A DNA stretch of 64,000 bases from Aedes albopictus (GCF_035046485.1 NC_085137.1:19249346-19313345); one strand, 5' to 3'. Counted from the first letter of the stretch, positions 33,526 through 44,596 are shown. Notes: a model not told the origin generated them from the letters alone. Made by a program: numbers and translations.

Positions 33526-34312
33526 CAACCCCCCCGTAACTTGACAGATGAGCTCAGTTTCGCGTACCTACTTGCAAATCGCAGATGTCGCTACTGTTCG
33601 TAAACAACGGGTCCATCCTTCACTGACGCAACAATTTTTGTCCATGCGAAAACACCTTTTTGTTTCGTGGTGAGTGGAAGCCAACAAGAGGCTAGCGTTT
33701 CGTATCAAAAGGACGTATTCAACAGAAGCGCAAAAGCGAATGTTCATTAAATTGATATTATTTTGATTTTTCTTTTTGTTGTTGTAAGAAATGTAATAAA
33801 ATCACATGTTTAAATGGTCTTCCATATTAATTGGTGACTGCGCATGCTAGACCAAACCGAAGATCAAACTCGAAAAAAAACATCTGCAAATTATTATTTT
33901 TAACTTCCATTTTGGCTTGGCCACCAGATATGTAACTGTAAAATGTTAGCATAAGTAACCTAATTTATTACTTGCTGGTGCTTAATAACTGCACTAGAAG
34001 AAAACATGAGTTTCTTATTAATTTTATGAAAACCGACTATTTTACCTTTACTTGTTTTATAGATATAATTTTCGCTTCTAGTAAAAAAAAATCATCATGC
34101 CGCACTTAATTTCCATTTTGTACCACAAAAAAGCGGAAACAACAAATAAAGGTTTCTGGTTAATGTTTTAATATTTTTGCTCGGTTTGTTATTGTCGGTT
34201 TTCGTCCTTTTCAAAAGTAGCGCTTGCCGCTTTGAATCTGACAGTACCACCCGGACCAAAATTTTTAGGTACGCTGACGTTGTTCGGCAGCTGTCAAGAA
34301 GCTCCCGGGTTG
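33526..34312. mobile_element. 787-bp hAT-like MITE, TSD GGTAATCA
   Basis: The 8-bp TSD lies at 33518-33525 and 34313-34320. The ends are CAACCCCCCCGTAACTTGACAG and an inverted CTGTCAAGAAGCTCCCGGGTTG, TIRs matching at CAACCC and TTGACAG. The body is AT-rich and non-coding. Removal with one TSD restores the continuity of the RTE copy. Confidence 0.75.
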
Positions 34313-34381
34313 GGTAATCATATCATCTAGCTGCAGCGACACACGCGAACTGGGAACATCTTTCATCGTGATGGGTGATAA

Positions 34382-34674
34382 CACAGATAACATACATCCA
34401 GGCTAGAGCAAATTTCAATCAGAAAGTTGTGTAAGGATTTGAATCTTCACTTGAGTAAGGTTGCAAACCAATACACGATGAAGACACTAACGCCACCAAA
34501 CACCATATTGCCACAGTCAGTGGTGAATTGAAACATTTCCAGTGGTGAATTAAATTTGTATGGGATATTAACCGATTGCAACGCCACGATGATGGCACTT
34601 GTGTTGCCGATTTCAAATGGCCGTTAAATTCCGTACACAGTTTCGGAACTGGACTTGGATGTCTGTTCTCTGTG
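34382..34674. mobile_element. 293-bp MITE, CACAGA ends, 7-bp TSD
   Basis: The TSD GTGATAA lies at 34375-34381 and 34675-34681. The ends CACAGATAACATACATCCA and its inverse differ at two positions. It interrupts the RTE copy after GTGATGGGTGAT, and the intact copy reads straight through at 18096. It shares the CACAGA start and 7-bp TSD with the element at 36162. Confidence 0.8.
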
Positions 34675-35612
34675 GTGATAAGCAAAGGCGCGATTGGTGG
34701 CCGATCGACGAAAGAATGTGCAGGTTGAGGATCAAGGGCCGATTCTTCAAGTTCAGCTTAATCTATATGCACCAGCACAGCCCACACTCCGGAAGTACTG
34801 AGGATAAGGAAGATAAGGAGTATGACCACTGCACAAGCCACGACGTCAGGATCATCATAGGAGATCTAAACGCTCAGATAGGCCAGGAGGAGGAATTCAG
34901 ACCGTCGATTGGAAAGTTCAGCACCCTCTAGCTGACGAACGAAACGGCTTATCGATTTCGCCGCCTCCAAAAACATGGTTATATGTAGCACCTTCTTTCT
35001 ATCACAGCCTCCCTTATCGTTTCTCCTGGAAATCACCACAGTAGACGGAATCGTAAATCGACCAAGTTCTGATTGTCGGTCGGCACTTCTCTGACATAAC
35101 CGACGTCTAGACCTATCGTGGTGTTCTAACATCGGCTTTGGCAACTAACGGGTGATAGTCAGACTGCGTGCAAAACTTTCCGTCATCAACAACGTACGGT
35201 ACCAGCGACTGCCACGATATAACCTAGAGCGACAGAAGTAACCAAATGTCGCCTCAGCATACGCAGAATCTTGACAAAGATGAGCTCCTGTGGCCCATCA
35301 AGAGTACTGCTAGAGTACATTAAAACGACGCTGCCGAGAGCCCTATCGGGTACGTGGAAAGAAGTCAACTGGACTAATGGTTCAACGAGGGGTGTAGATC
35401 GCAGCATGGGCGGTAATGCTGCAGCAAGTATCCCGGCAGAACGTGGAACGCTACAAACAGAAACGTAAACAGCAGACTCCCGCTCACGCCGCCTAACAAG
35501 ATATCCCACGAGTCACGACGATGAGAAAACGACAATTATTTTTCTCGCCAACACCTCACGCCAGTACGTTTAGACCTGATAGCAATACTATCGTGTGCAG
35601 CATAGTTGTCCC

Positions 35613-35711
35613 CAGGGATAGCATTCCGCACTGAAAATGTGCACAGTAAAGCTTATTTTCATATTAAAACCGCGCACACTTGCACTCACACTGAGGAGCA
35701 TGCCATCCCTG
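35613..35711. mobile_element. 99-bp hAT-like micro-MITE, TSD GTTGTCCC
   Basis: The 8-bp TSD lies at 35605-35612 and 35712-35719. TIRs are CAGGGATAGCATTCC and inverted GGAGCATGCCATCCCTG. CAGGG ends with an 8-bp duplication are typical of hAT-derived elements. It is far too short to code. Confidence 0.75.
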
Positions 35712-35876
35712 GTTGTCCCATGTTAATATAGGAATTCCTATATAGAACGGTAGAATAAGAGTGGTAATTTTTAGGCAGTTTGCATTGTTTCTTGTAAAAT
35801 TCTGACGTTTTTTTAGGGATTTTTATGAATCTTTTGCAAATTTGTTTATGGTTTATGGTTTTGGTTTGTTGGTTGT

Positions 35877-36161
35877 TTATGGAGAAACTTTTCCCCTGAA
35901 TTTCTTTTGAAATTCCTCCCTCCAAGCTCTAGAGAAACCTCCAGGAATTTTATCAAGATTTTTTTTATAGAAAACTTCCATGCTTAAGAAACTTCTCCCA
36001 TTAATTATTGCAGAAAGTTCTAAGCTTAAAACCATCCTCGAATTCCAGACATTCTTACAGCGGTATTTTTGATAAAATCGAGAGTTTAGAACTCCTGCAT
36101 AAATTTCTTCAAAAAATCTTTCAAATATTCTTACAGAAATATTTGTCAGGGATGCTTTAAG
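35877..36161 (-). repeat. 12-bp array, short leading block
   Basis: Degenerate TTCCTCCAAG-type units in the polarity opposite to the 22-27 kb array. The MITE at 36162 separates it from the longer block. Confidence 0.6.
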
Positions 36162-36496
36162 CACAGACAAACAGACGTAACACTCTTCAAAACAGCTTGG
36201 CACATGCATTTAACGATCAATTCAAATTTCATTTGATTTGCGCGATTGTTCCACCAGAGGCGCTAGTGTTCGATCGCTTTGACGTTTGCCAGTGTACACG
36301 TTGCTGAATGATGCAAACGAAAATTACAGGCAATTTGTGTAGTAGTGTTCGTGTTAGCAAAACGTCAATTCGAAATTCATCATGGCCGACAGTGTCGCGC
36401 GCGGTTCTACCAATAGGTGGCAGTGTGCTCATGAAAATGACACCGGACAAAAGTTGTTGATGAATTTCCTCTAAGAGTTACGTCTGTTTGTCTGTG
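36162..36496. mobile_element. 335-bp MITE, CACAGACAAACAGACG ends, 7-bp TSD
   Basis: The TSD CTTTAAG lies at 36155-36161 and 36497-36503. The ends CACAGACAAACAGACGTAAC and its exact inverse are perfect over 20 bases. The body is non-coding and includes CCACCAGAGGCGCTAGTG. A relic with the same terminal word and a related body lies at 48791-48976. Confidence 0.85.
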
Positions 36497-36529
36497 CTTT
36501 AAGATAACTCACCAGCTATTCGTTAGGAT

Positions 36530-38990
36530 ATATCTCCAAAGTCCCCATTAGAAATTCATCCAGAGATTTCTTTACGAATTTCTCCAGAGGTCTCCCTTGT
36601 ATGGATTCCTTCTAAAATTGCCCCATTGATAAAATGCGTCACGAGAAAAATTGTCCATTTTAAACCACCCGTCCCGAGGGGACTATGGCATACATTTTGT
36701 AAGGGACCTCTAAATTTTGTGTATGGGTCGTCACACTTTGCTGATCTTTCCTTCCTCCTAAAAGCATGGCGTAATTTATAGATGTTTCCCCTTCAGAAAT
36801 ATTCCTTCATAAAGTAATCCAAGGGTTCTGTCAGGAATTCCTGCATCGGTTCCTTCAAAGATTAATTCAAGGATTCTTCAATAAGTTGCAGAAATTCAGA
36901 GATTCCTTCAGGAGTTCCTCTGGGTATTCTTGTATGTATTTTCTCTGAAATTCTTCCAAAATTTCATTCAAAGGTACATTTAGGAATTGCTCTAGAAAAC
37001 TACTAAATAAATTCTTTTGAAATTTCTCTTTTTTCTATTATATTTTGCAGAAATGTTTCTCTATGTTTTCTTCCAGCATTTCCCAAAGAACTTTCACGAC
37101 TTCATCCGAGTATTCTAGCAGAAAATCTATTAGTTTTAATAGAGGATTCCTCCAAGAATTTCTTCGTCTTAAGGTTTCTCAAGCAATGTTCCCAGTCCCA
37201 GGTATCACTAAATTACTTAATTTCTTCAGCAAGTCATCCTAAGATTTCTTCGAGAACTTTCTGAGATTGTTTCAGATATTTCTCCAGAACTTTTTGAAAT
37301 AATATCTTCAGAGATTTATACAGATATTAAACCTTCTGTTTATTCAAAAATTCCTTCAAGGATTCTTTCAGAAGTTCCTCCACGGATTCTTTCTGAAACT
37401 TCTTCTGAAACTTCTTCAGAAATTCCTTTAAGAAATATTTCCAGAGACTCCTTCGGTAGTTTAAGGGTTTTTCCATAAATATCAGCAAGGGATTTCAACA
37501 TAAACTCACCTAGAGTTTTTTCAGAAATTCTTCAGCCATTCTTTCGGAAATTCTTCCAAAAGCTTCTCCAGGAATCCCTTGGGATTTTTTGTCAGAGACT
37601 ATTGAAGAAAATTCTAGAAGGTTTCTTGGTACTACTCCTGCGGTACCTTTAGAAATATCCCCTGTGATTCCTTCAGAAGATCCTCCAGGTTTTCGTTCAT
37701 ATATTACTTCAGATTTTACAGAAGTACTTCATAATATTATACAAAAAAAATATTTTTTTTTGTCAAGGATTCCCTGAAGGATTTTCTAAAGGAATTACTG
37801 GAGACACATCTGGAGATTCCAAGAATTGTTTTTTTTTTATTTTAATATTTCCCGAAGAGAATCCTGAAAAAAATCTCTGAAGCAATTTCTGAAGTAATCT
37901 TTCTGTAGGTATCTCTGGAGAATACCTGGAAGAATACCTTCTGGAGTAAATTTTATGATAAATTTTGGAAGAAATCCAAGGAGAAATTCCTGAAGAAGTT
38001 TCTGAAAAAAATTAGAAAGAGATTTCCAAAGGACACTCTTGAGGAATTTCGTAAGTAAATCTCGGAAAAATTACTGAAGGAATCTTTGAAATATTTTCTG
38101 CAGGAATTCGTGCAGAAACTGCAGACAAAGTAAATAGAGGAGTTCTTGAATAACTCCCTGAATACATTTCAGAAGTGATTATTGGAGTATGTCCTAAAGC
38201 AAGACCTGGATAGCTGCCGGAGATACTTCTGGACGAGTTCATAAAAGAATTTCTTGCAAATTGTCTGAAGGTTGAAGTGAACAAAAATTCCTGAAATATT
38301 TCTTAAACAACCGCTAGAGGAGCTTTCGGAGGAAACCTATCAGAAATTTGAAACAAATCTGGAAGAATCACTGAAGGAATCACTAAAAATCGTTTTCAAA
38401 GATATTTAATTTTTCGAAGGAATCTCTAAAAGAATGTCCGGAAAACTGGAAAATGCTTCGCAGTAATTCCATGAAGATTTTTTTGAGATGTCCCTCCCAA
38501 GAAATAAATCTGGAAATTATTTCTGAAAGAGTCTTGGAAGGGATTCCTGAAGCGTCCCAGGAAAAATTTCTGAATATATCCCAAAAAAAAGTTTAATTAA
38601 TTCCCAAGAGAATATTTCTGGAGGCATATTGAATGAAATTCTGAGAAACTCCTTGCAGGAGCTTCTAGAAGAATCTTGTCTTCTCTCCAGGATTTATTTC
38701 TTTCTAGAGGAATTTGTAAAGTAATGTCTGAAAGAATCTCCGTAAAAATTTCAGAAACAAACCTCTCGAGGAGCTCCAAAATAAAATTTAGAAAGCCTTC
38801 TTGTAAAAAATCTGAATTTCTGAAGGAATCGCTGGAAAAAAATCGGGAAGAATACTCGGAGGAACCTCTTGGGAATTTGCTGCAAGAATTTTTCAGGCAA
38901 GAAATTTTCCTACGAAAATTTTGCTGAAATCATGAAAAGGTTCCAGAATTGTTTGAAAAATTATTGAAGAAATTTCTGTAGGAATCTGAA
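36530..38990. repeat. 12-bp array with polarity switch near 37.75 kb
   Basis: From 36530 to about 37740 units read TTCCTCCAAGAATT-like (pyrimidine-rich plus strand). From about 37765 to 38990 they read GGAATTTCTGAAGAA-like (purine-rich). An AT-rich stretch (about 37735-37765) marks the junction. A short non-array insert lies at 36615-36735. No TIR or TSD was found at the outer edges. Confidence 0.75.
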
Positions 38991-38999
38991 TCTCTAAGC

Positions 39000-40300
39000 A
39001 ACTCCTAGACTTTATTAAACAATCGTGGATTTTAAGCTGCCGGACGATAGCAGTATATGATGTTTTAGAAATGTTCTGCCCATAAGATTCAATATTGAAG
39101 TACTATACTTGGGGGCGTACCAGTATATGGAACGCTGTAATTTGGAAACCTTGGGTGACCAACTCTGATTTTACCATTACAACACTTGTCTATAAAGAGT
39201 TTCAGAAATATCCATAGAACAAGCGTGCGACTTTATAAATTCGTATCTTGAAGAATCTTTTTCAAATTTCCTAAAGAACGTCTTCAAGGAATCTAAAAAA
39301 AATACAGCAAAATTCTCCTGGGCATAGTTTATGTTAAAACCTGTGATTTCCTTACGCACAAAAAAGGCAAAATTTGTTCTTTGGACACATAAACGTTGAC
39401 GAAGAACTACGATAGGGTGGGGAAATATGCACCCCCTAAGCAAACTTGATCAAATAACTAAAATTAAGATGATGTTATGGGTGTCTTGCATTTTGAAAGT
39501 GTACATAGTTCCGCTTTACTGAAACAAATCAATATTTTTTTAAAAAAGAAGTGATACGTTTTAGGTGCGGAAAAACTGTTGGGGACAAAACGCACCTTGA
39601 GGTGGGACAAAACAACCTCTGGCATTTCCGCTTTGATTTCTAATGAAACACCATGGGGCTCCATCGAACAGCTTACTGCGGTAAATGGGAGGTGTAGGAG
39701 GCGGATGGTAGTTAATGGATTAATTCCATATATTAAGCGCGCAATCGCTTAAGCTCCGTTGGATGATTGCTGTTTACATTTGAATTGATTGCTCCCAATT
39801 GGCCCCAGCAGTAAAAATTGCATGCAAGAACTTTTATAGCACCTAGTTTCCAGCGCTGACAGCCCGGCGGCGACACCATCGCTTGTATTACATGCATCGT
39901 CTGTGCTACTCTCGGTTTTCAACTTTCTCAAATTCTCACCTCAATCTCACGGAAGCATGGTAGTCAAGAACTGTCAAATCGTATGGAAAATTCGCGAAAA
40001 ACATTAATTGTTAGAAAACGGGATAGTTTTGTGAAAAAGTTAGTGAATAGAAATCAAGAATGGTTTGAAAGGACAACTTTCTATGTTTACCTCGTGTTCC
40101 GGAACAACTTCTTCACCGAGAAAATATGATTTTACTACCACACAAAAAAGTGCCATCTGTTATATTTTTAGTTTGGAATGTCGATGTATTAGACGATCTT
40201 TCCAAATGTGGAAAATTGTCGTTTCCAACCCTTCCATTTGAATATTCTAGTCATTCTTCGGCTTTACCGGCTTAATTTTAACATTGAACATGTGAAGGAA
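39000..40300. other. unassigned interval
   Basis: I see no domain or terminal repeat that I can place. The words GGGGACAAAACGCACC and GTGGGACAAAACAACC near 39580-39615 suggest a transposon fragment. Bases 39720-39960 look like ordinary non-coding DNA. Confidence 0.3.
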
Positions 40301-40309
40301 TAACATGTT

Positions 40310-41335
40310 TTCCCATGTATTTGTATTTATTTGTATATCCATCTGACCTGTCTGGTCTCAATGAAATCTTAAAACTAGACTACATCATAACAAATTAAGA
40401 ACATAAAAGCCAAGCGAATTAACATCAACAGTTTACAAAACATCTCACTTAAATAAACACTGCATTAAATACTACAACAAATAGGAACATCAATTTTCAA
40501 GAAATAAGAATTGTATTATTTACGGTCTCCATGTATCGTTGTGTCGATTAATAAACTCACGAAACTTGACTCGTTTTGGCCAGGTAGTTCCACTCATAGC
40601 TTGTATTCTATAGTGTTCGTTCAATTCCACTTTAAATGATACATAATCAAGTTTAGAACTATCCGTATGTCTTGATACTAGTTTTTTTACGTTCAAATGG
40701 TCGGTTGAATTAGTTCCTAAGCACCGAGACACCATTATGCTTATTTCGTGTTCTGTCACATTTGGGTTAATATTCGTAAGAAGCAAATCAAAAGTATTGT
40801 CGTCGTTGTTTTGTGGATGCTGCTCATCAGCTTCGCATTCAGTTTCATGAGAATACACACACGATAAGCTAGCACCTTCACGCCAGCAGGGCGACGACAC
40901 AGGAGTTGAATGCTTATGCTGTTGTGTGTTCTCTTCGGTCGAAGGCGGCTTCGGTGTGGTGATAGCGGCTAACGTTTCGCATATTGTAGTAATTTTGGCT
41001 TTCATGTCCAATATCTCTTCGTCTACGGATCGAATTGTTTCGGGAATGTGAACCGGCTCCCGCCGATCGCGGTATTTGCAGAAATCAGCCATGCAGCAGT
41101 CACACATCCAAATGACGTTGTTGAATAACGCATTCCATTGCTCTTCGTCCACACCGACACATGATGTGTGAAAGCGTTTAGAACACTTGCCTTCGCACAC
41201 GGTATACTTGTCACCCTCGTGGATGATTTCCGAACACTTTTCGCAATTCATGGTGAATAGCAACACAATGGAGCACTATTGGTTGCGATCCCGTACCGCA
41301 AAACTCCGTGTATAAAAAGGCAGTTTTTGAAGGCG
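40310..41335 (-). mobile_element. ORF1-only non-LTR element (PHD type)
   Basis: On the minus strand there is a short leader, one complete ORF (41266-40520) and an AT-rich 3' UTR ending ATACAAATAAATACAAATAC near 40325, a tail like those of CR1/Jockey-group retroposons. No reverse transcriptase follows or precedes it. The layout recalls half-L1 elements, in which ORF1 persists after loss of ORF2. Such an element would rely on RT in trans. No TSD could be read. Confidence 0.5.
40520..41266 (-). CDS. PHD-finger ORF1-like protein, 248 aa, intact
   Basis: The frame starts at MLLFTMNCEKC, and a second Met at residue 6 is an equally good start. Residues 8-58 form a complete C4HC3 PHD finger: C8, C11, C24, C28, H33, C36, C55, C58. 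A low-complexity Thr/Pro/Ser/Gln linker follows (about 95-150). The last 90 residues (DLLLTNINPNVTEHEISIMV...VSFKVELNEHYRIQAM...WPKRVKFREF) have the look of the small RRM-like fold found at the end of retroposon ORF1 proteins. PHD-bearing ORF1 proteins are known from CR1/Jockey-type elements, where they are thought to bind RNA or chromatin. There is no stop or frameshift, which is unusual in this window. It could instead be a domesticated gene, although no intron or neighbour supports that. Confidence 0.6.
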   Translation of the reverse strand: MLLFTMNCEKCSEIIHEGDKYTVCEGKCSKRFHTSCVGVDEEQWNALFNNVIWMCDCCMADFCKYRDRREPVHIPETIRSVDEEILDMKAKITTICETLAAITTPKPPSTEENTQQHKHSTPVSSPCWREGASLSCVYSHETECEADEQHPQNNDDNTFDLLLTNINPNVTEHEISIMVSRCLGTNSTDHLNVKKLVSRHTDSSKLDYVSFKVELNEHYRIQAMSGTTWPKRVKFREFINRHNDTWRP

Positions 41336-42300
41336 TTATTACAACTGAGATAATATCACTCATGAAATTGTTGTAGTATGTATACTAAGAGATGTTCAAA
41401 TGATCACGGAAATAATATAACCGCTATAATTAGCGAGAAATTCGCGTTCAATCGAGAGCAAACCGTAAGCACGTCATTCGATAAACACTTGTTGAGTAAT
41501 TCGTAAAATCCCATACAAACTTCAACCGCGATGCGCAAATGCAGGCTGAACCAATCATGACCAAATTTTGCACAGTTATTTATGACCTTATAAGGCATCT
41601 TAAAAACTTTGATATTATTGAATCTGATCAATTTTAAATTTTCCCATACAACGTTGACCCACCCTAATGTAAATAGATTCTCAAGTAACAATTCAAAATC
41701 ATTAATAAGCATGTCAGTTGATTAAATGTGCTACAAAGGCGCCGACAGTTGTACAAGAGTTTATGTTGAACAAAATGGCGAATAAATGTTTCATGCAGTG
41801 GAAACTGCACGTTAGTGAAACATATTTCTGCTCATTGAATAACCAATGGTATAAAAGTTTAAAAACAGTTGCTTAAATATTCACATCATTTGTCCAATAG
41901 TGCTCTAATAATGATAGAATACAAGCTGCTTCCAACGTATTAGATGCCGTTATTCCACATAAGATCTTCAATGGAACAAGTAGCCTATTTAAAGTTTAAC
42001 AACTTTTGCTTGATCATTTTATTCAACTACACTGATATAGCTTAACAACAAGATATTACCATGTTTCTTTAATACAAATGTTACACTTTTATTCAAGCAA
42101 TGTTGATTAGCAGTGGTACTGTGTCACTTAATTATCGTTGTTCGCCCTGCCCCTTTTTGTAAACACGATTGCTGATTAGGAGCCTAAAAAGAGCAACCGC
42201 GGCTACAAGCTGGAAGACCAAACAAACTTCTTGCAGCAGCTCTAAATATCACACTCTTCACACTTTTAAAAACATTCTGACTTACCTTTTACACTAGAGC
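41336..42300. other. AT-rich spacer
   Basis: No coding signal. GTTGACCCACCCTAATG near 41653 looks like a MITE terminus, but I found no partner. Confidence 0.3.
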
Positions 42301-42532
42301 GATTCCAAGCAACAGCATCAAAATTAAGGAAATTTTTTAATTCATGATTTTCTATTGAACTGAAACTTTGCACAGTTTTTCAGTTTTACCTAAATCGCCA
42401 TTTTTTTATATCAAATTTTTATTTTGAATCACGACTATTTTTTCAAAAGGGTGTATGTGAAAATGGTTCAAAAATATTCAAAAATCTGCACAGCCAAAAT
42501 GTTTCGTTCGATTGCTATGAATTTTTCAGCAA

Positions 42533-43160
42533 AGTTAGATAACTAAATGGTGATTCCTAATAAAATATACACTGTGAAAAAAAATCTTTTTTTAACATGA
42601 AAAATATAATTTTTGGCACAAAAACTCAAATATCTCAAAACCCTATCTTTTTACCAACGTATTTTTTTTAGGGAAGACGGTCCATTGTATTAGCAATCTA
42701 CCATAAAAATTTGGTGATGGTAAACTAATAAACAAAAAAGTTATAACATTTCAAACATTTCACAATTTTCACATTTGGTAAATATTTTTTTCTGTCTAAA
42801 TTATTTCGGTCAGAAATCGCAGTTTGATGCTAATTTTATTGTTCAGCAAAGCTAGATTACTAAATTGTGATTCTTAAGAAAATATACACTGTGAAAAAAA
42901 AAACTTTTTAACATTAAAAAATATCATTTTTGTCACAAAAACTCAAATATCTCAAAACCCTATCTTTTTATCAACGTATTTTTTTTAGGGAAAACGGTCC
43001 ATTGTATTAGAAATCTACCATAAAAATTTGGTGATGATAAACTAATAAACAAAAAAGTTACGACAATTCAAACATTTCGCAATTTTCACATTTAGTAATA
43101 AATTTGTTTTTAGTGTAAATTATTTCGGCCGGAAATCGCAGTTTGATGCTGATTTTATTG
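42533..43160 (+). repeat. ~300-bp tandem duplication in the left arm
   Basis: Two successive copies run from CAGCAAAGTTAGAT / CAGCAAAGCTAGAT through AATATACACTGTG, CAAAACCCTATC, GGTCCATTGTATTAG and AATTTGGTGATG to AATCGCAGTTTGATGCT. They differ at scattered positions. Confidence 0.8.
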
Positions 43161-43372
43161 TTAATGGCCTTGCGTGAGCAAAACAAGCTGTTTTTATTAT
43201 GTATTATGTATATTATATGTACAGTAATGTTCCGATTTTATCACGCCCTGCGCGCATTAGTCGTTTATTCATTAATTTGCTGTTACATTTGAGGACAAGT
43301 GTTTTCCCTCTTCTTCAAGATGAATGTTGAAAGCGTGTTTTGCAACGTTAAAAATATTGAAATAGGTATAGG

Positions 43373-43857
43373 GTGCCTGTACCAGTTATCGCACCACCTA
43401 AGAACAACTATTTCTACAAAAATAAGAAGAAGACCGACGAATGTAAACAATAAGTAAAATGATTGATTTGTTTTAATACTTTACAGGAAAAATATAGAAA
43501 CGGAGCCAAAACTACTTTTAGTATTTATTACAGCGTGTGCCAATGATAGGAACCCTGTACCAGTTATGGACACATTTGTTAATTTGGGTTCCACTTCGCA
43601 CTATTTACATGCATTCCTTATGGGAGTTGCCATAACTGGTACACTATGGCGAAATAGGGTGCAAGGAGGCCGAAAAGTTAAGAAAAATGATTTATTTCTA
43701 ACATAATTTGAGCAAATTGTGAAGTTTGAATGATTGCAATCATCTTTTGTGTTCGTGATCTGTTGTTCACGATTTTTTTCTTGTTGATTTGTATCTTTAA
43801 AGGTTGAAAATCAACTATGGCGAATTTGAGGTACTATAGCCATAACTGGTACACTGA
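43373..43857. repeat. MITE-like inverted repeat with GTACCAGTTAT motifs
   Basis: GGTGCCTGTACCAGTTATCG near 43375 is mirrored by GCCATAACTGGTACACTGAGC near 43832. Inner copies, CCTGTACCAGTTATGG near 43555 and CCATAACTGGTACACTATGG near 43629, give two nested inverted pairs. It is AT-rich and non-coding, and probably a small DNA element. Confidence 0.55.
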
Positions 43858-43913
43858 GCCTAGATGTTTTTAGAATATTTCAAAGCATTTTTGAAAAGGG
43901 GCGTGATTAAATT

Positions 43914-44215
43914 GTTTAAACAGATGTCGCTGATGGTACGGTGGCATGACTCTCTGCACTTAGCACTTCTGGCAATTTCTCAGTTGTTGTCGTTTTCGAA
44001 CTTCCTGCGCTCTGCTTTACCGATGATATACAGATGGCTCGTTTGTCAAAGTCTAGACGGCAGGACGTGCAAATGCGTAAATTTGTATTCAATGTGGACA
44101 TTTGGGCATAACCAGTCTCTTTCAGTTTATCTATGGTGCTTTCGGTGAGATTTCGTAACTCTTTTGAACATTTTTTTCTTCATCAAACGGTCTACAAGAG
44201 AGCGTTGAGTTGAAG
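43914..44215 (-). pseudogene. coding-like fragment with a CxxC motif, family unknown
   Basis: A minus-strand frame reads CSKELRNLTESTIDKLKETG, then YAQMSTLNTNLRICTSCRLD and FDKRAICISS, a Thr/Ser-rich stretch, and a stop near 43914. Upstream, QRSLVDRLMKKK lies in a neighbouring frame, so there is a one-base shift near 44170. Base composition is more balanced than the surroundings, which together with the CTSC pair suggests a decayed exon or gene fragment. I do not recognise the family. It lies inside the inverted-arm element, next to the copia insertion. Confidence 0.35.
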
Positions 44216-44430
44216 ACCTTTGAGAAAGCGACTGTTCATGTTGTTCGTTAGATTATAATAAACAAAATCACTTATTAGTTTTAACTGACTTGTTTGGTGT
44301 TGTTTGCTTGGCTGAAGAAAAAATTTACTATAAAATTTTTAATATCCATAGCGGTAGTATTTTAACACTGACGAAATTTTCATTGACCACGCCTTTAACG
44401 ATCATTTTGAATCTTGGTTGTGGCTTTCAT

Positions 44431-44582
44431 TGAAGCGATGCCGATGCTTAGCAACCTCAAGAACTGAAGCACCCTCATAGATAACTAAGTTAGCCATGAT
44501 TTTCTCAGTCAATAAATGTTCATTAGTTGTTAATCGCTCAAACTGACTGGACGCGTTTTACTCTGCTCCATACCTCCCAATA
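44431..44582 (+). repeat. 5' LTR, 152 bp
   Basis: Starts TGAAGCGATGCCG and ends CCTCCCAATA. It contains AATAAA at 44511-44516 as a likely polyadenylation signal. No clear TATA box was seen. It ends in ATA instead of the canonical CA. The boundary is fixed by the TSD, by the identical second copy and by the adjacent primer site. Confidence 0.9.
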
Positions 44583-44596
44583 GGTTATGGGTCTCC
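44583..44596 (+). promoter_or_regulatory. primer-binding site, copia type
   Basis: GGTTATGGG immediately follows the LTR. Drosophila copia uses the same GGTTATGGG start, complementary to the anticodon-side half of initiator tRNA-Met. After nine bases the match to that site is lost. Confidence 0.65.

Larger units (their letters stand above)
33218..35490 (+). mobile_element. second JAM1-like RTE copy, decayed and split by two MITEs
   Basis: The 5' end ACGGTAAAGACTGG and ATCCCATTGAGATCCATTAG parallels the 5' end at 17490. The two copies then match through GGAGGTGTGTTGGACAGGATC, GGTGGCCGATCGACGAAAG and onward to about 35490 (GTAAACAGCAGACTCCCGC). The 3' half (RT) is missing. A deletion near 33310-33395 and many substitutions separate it from the other copy. 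Confidence 0.8.
33395..35490 (+). pseudogene. RTE endonuclease remnant
   Basis: Discontinuous coding similarity to the JAM1-like ORF: LNFIGSARKPADLL near 33400, QEVCWTGSMVRTFRG near 33478, then a MITE, RELGTSFIVMGD near 34345, then a second MITE, RRDWWPIDERMCRLRIKGRFF near 34685, and HDVRIIIGDLNAQIGQEEEF near 34842. Later blocks (PYRFSWKSPQ, QRQKQ) are shifted in frame. Frame changes and stops are frequent, so it is much older than the copy at 17490. The catalytic GDLNAQ block is intact in sequence but isolated. Confidence 0.75.

Noticed and set aside
39000..39200. Right terminus of a third array-bearing hAT-like element (GGGGGCGTACCAG near 39110)
   Set aside because: The orientation is wrong for a right-hand TIR and no partner or 8-bp TSD was found near 35.7-35.9 kb.
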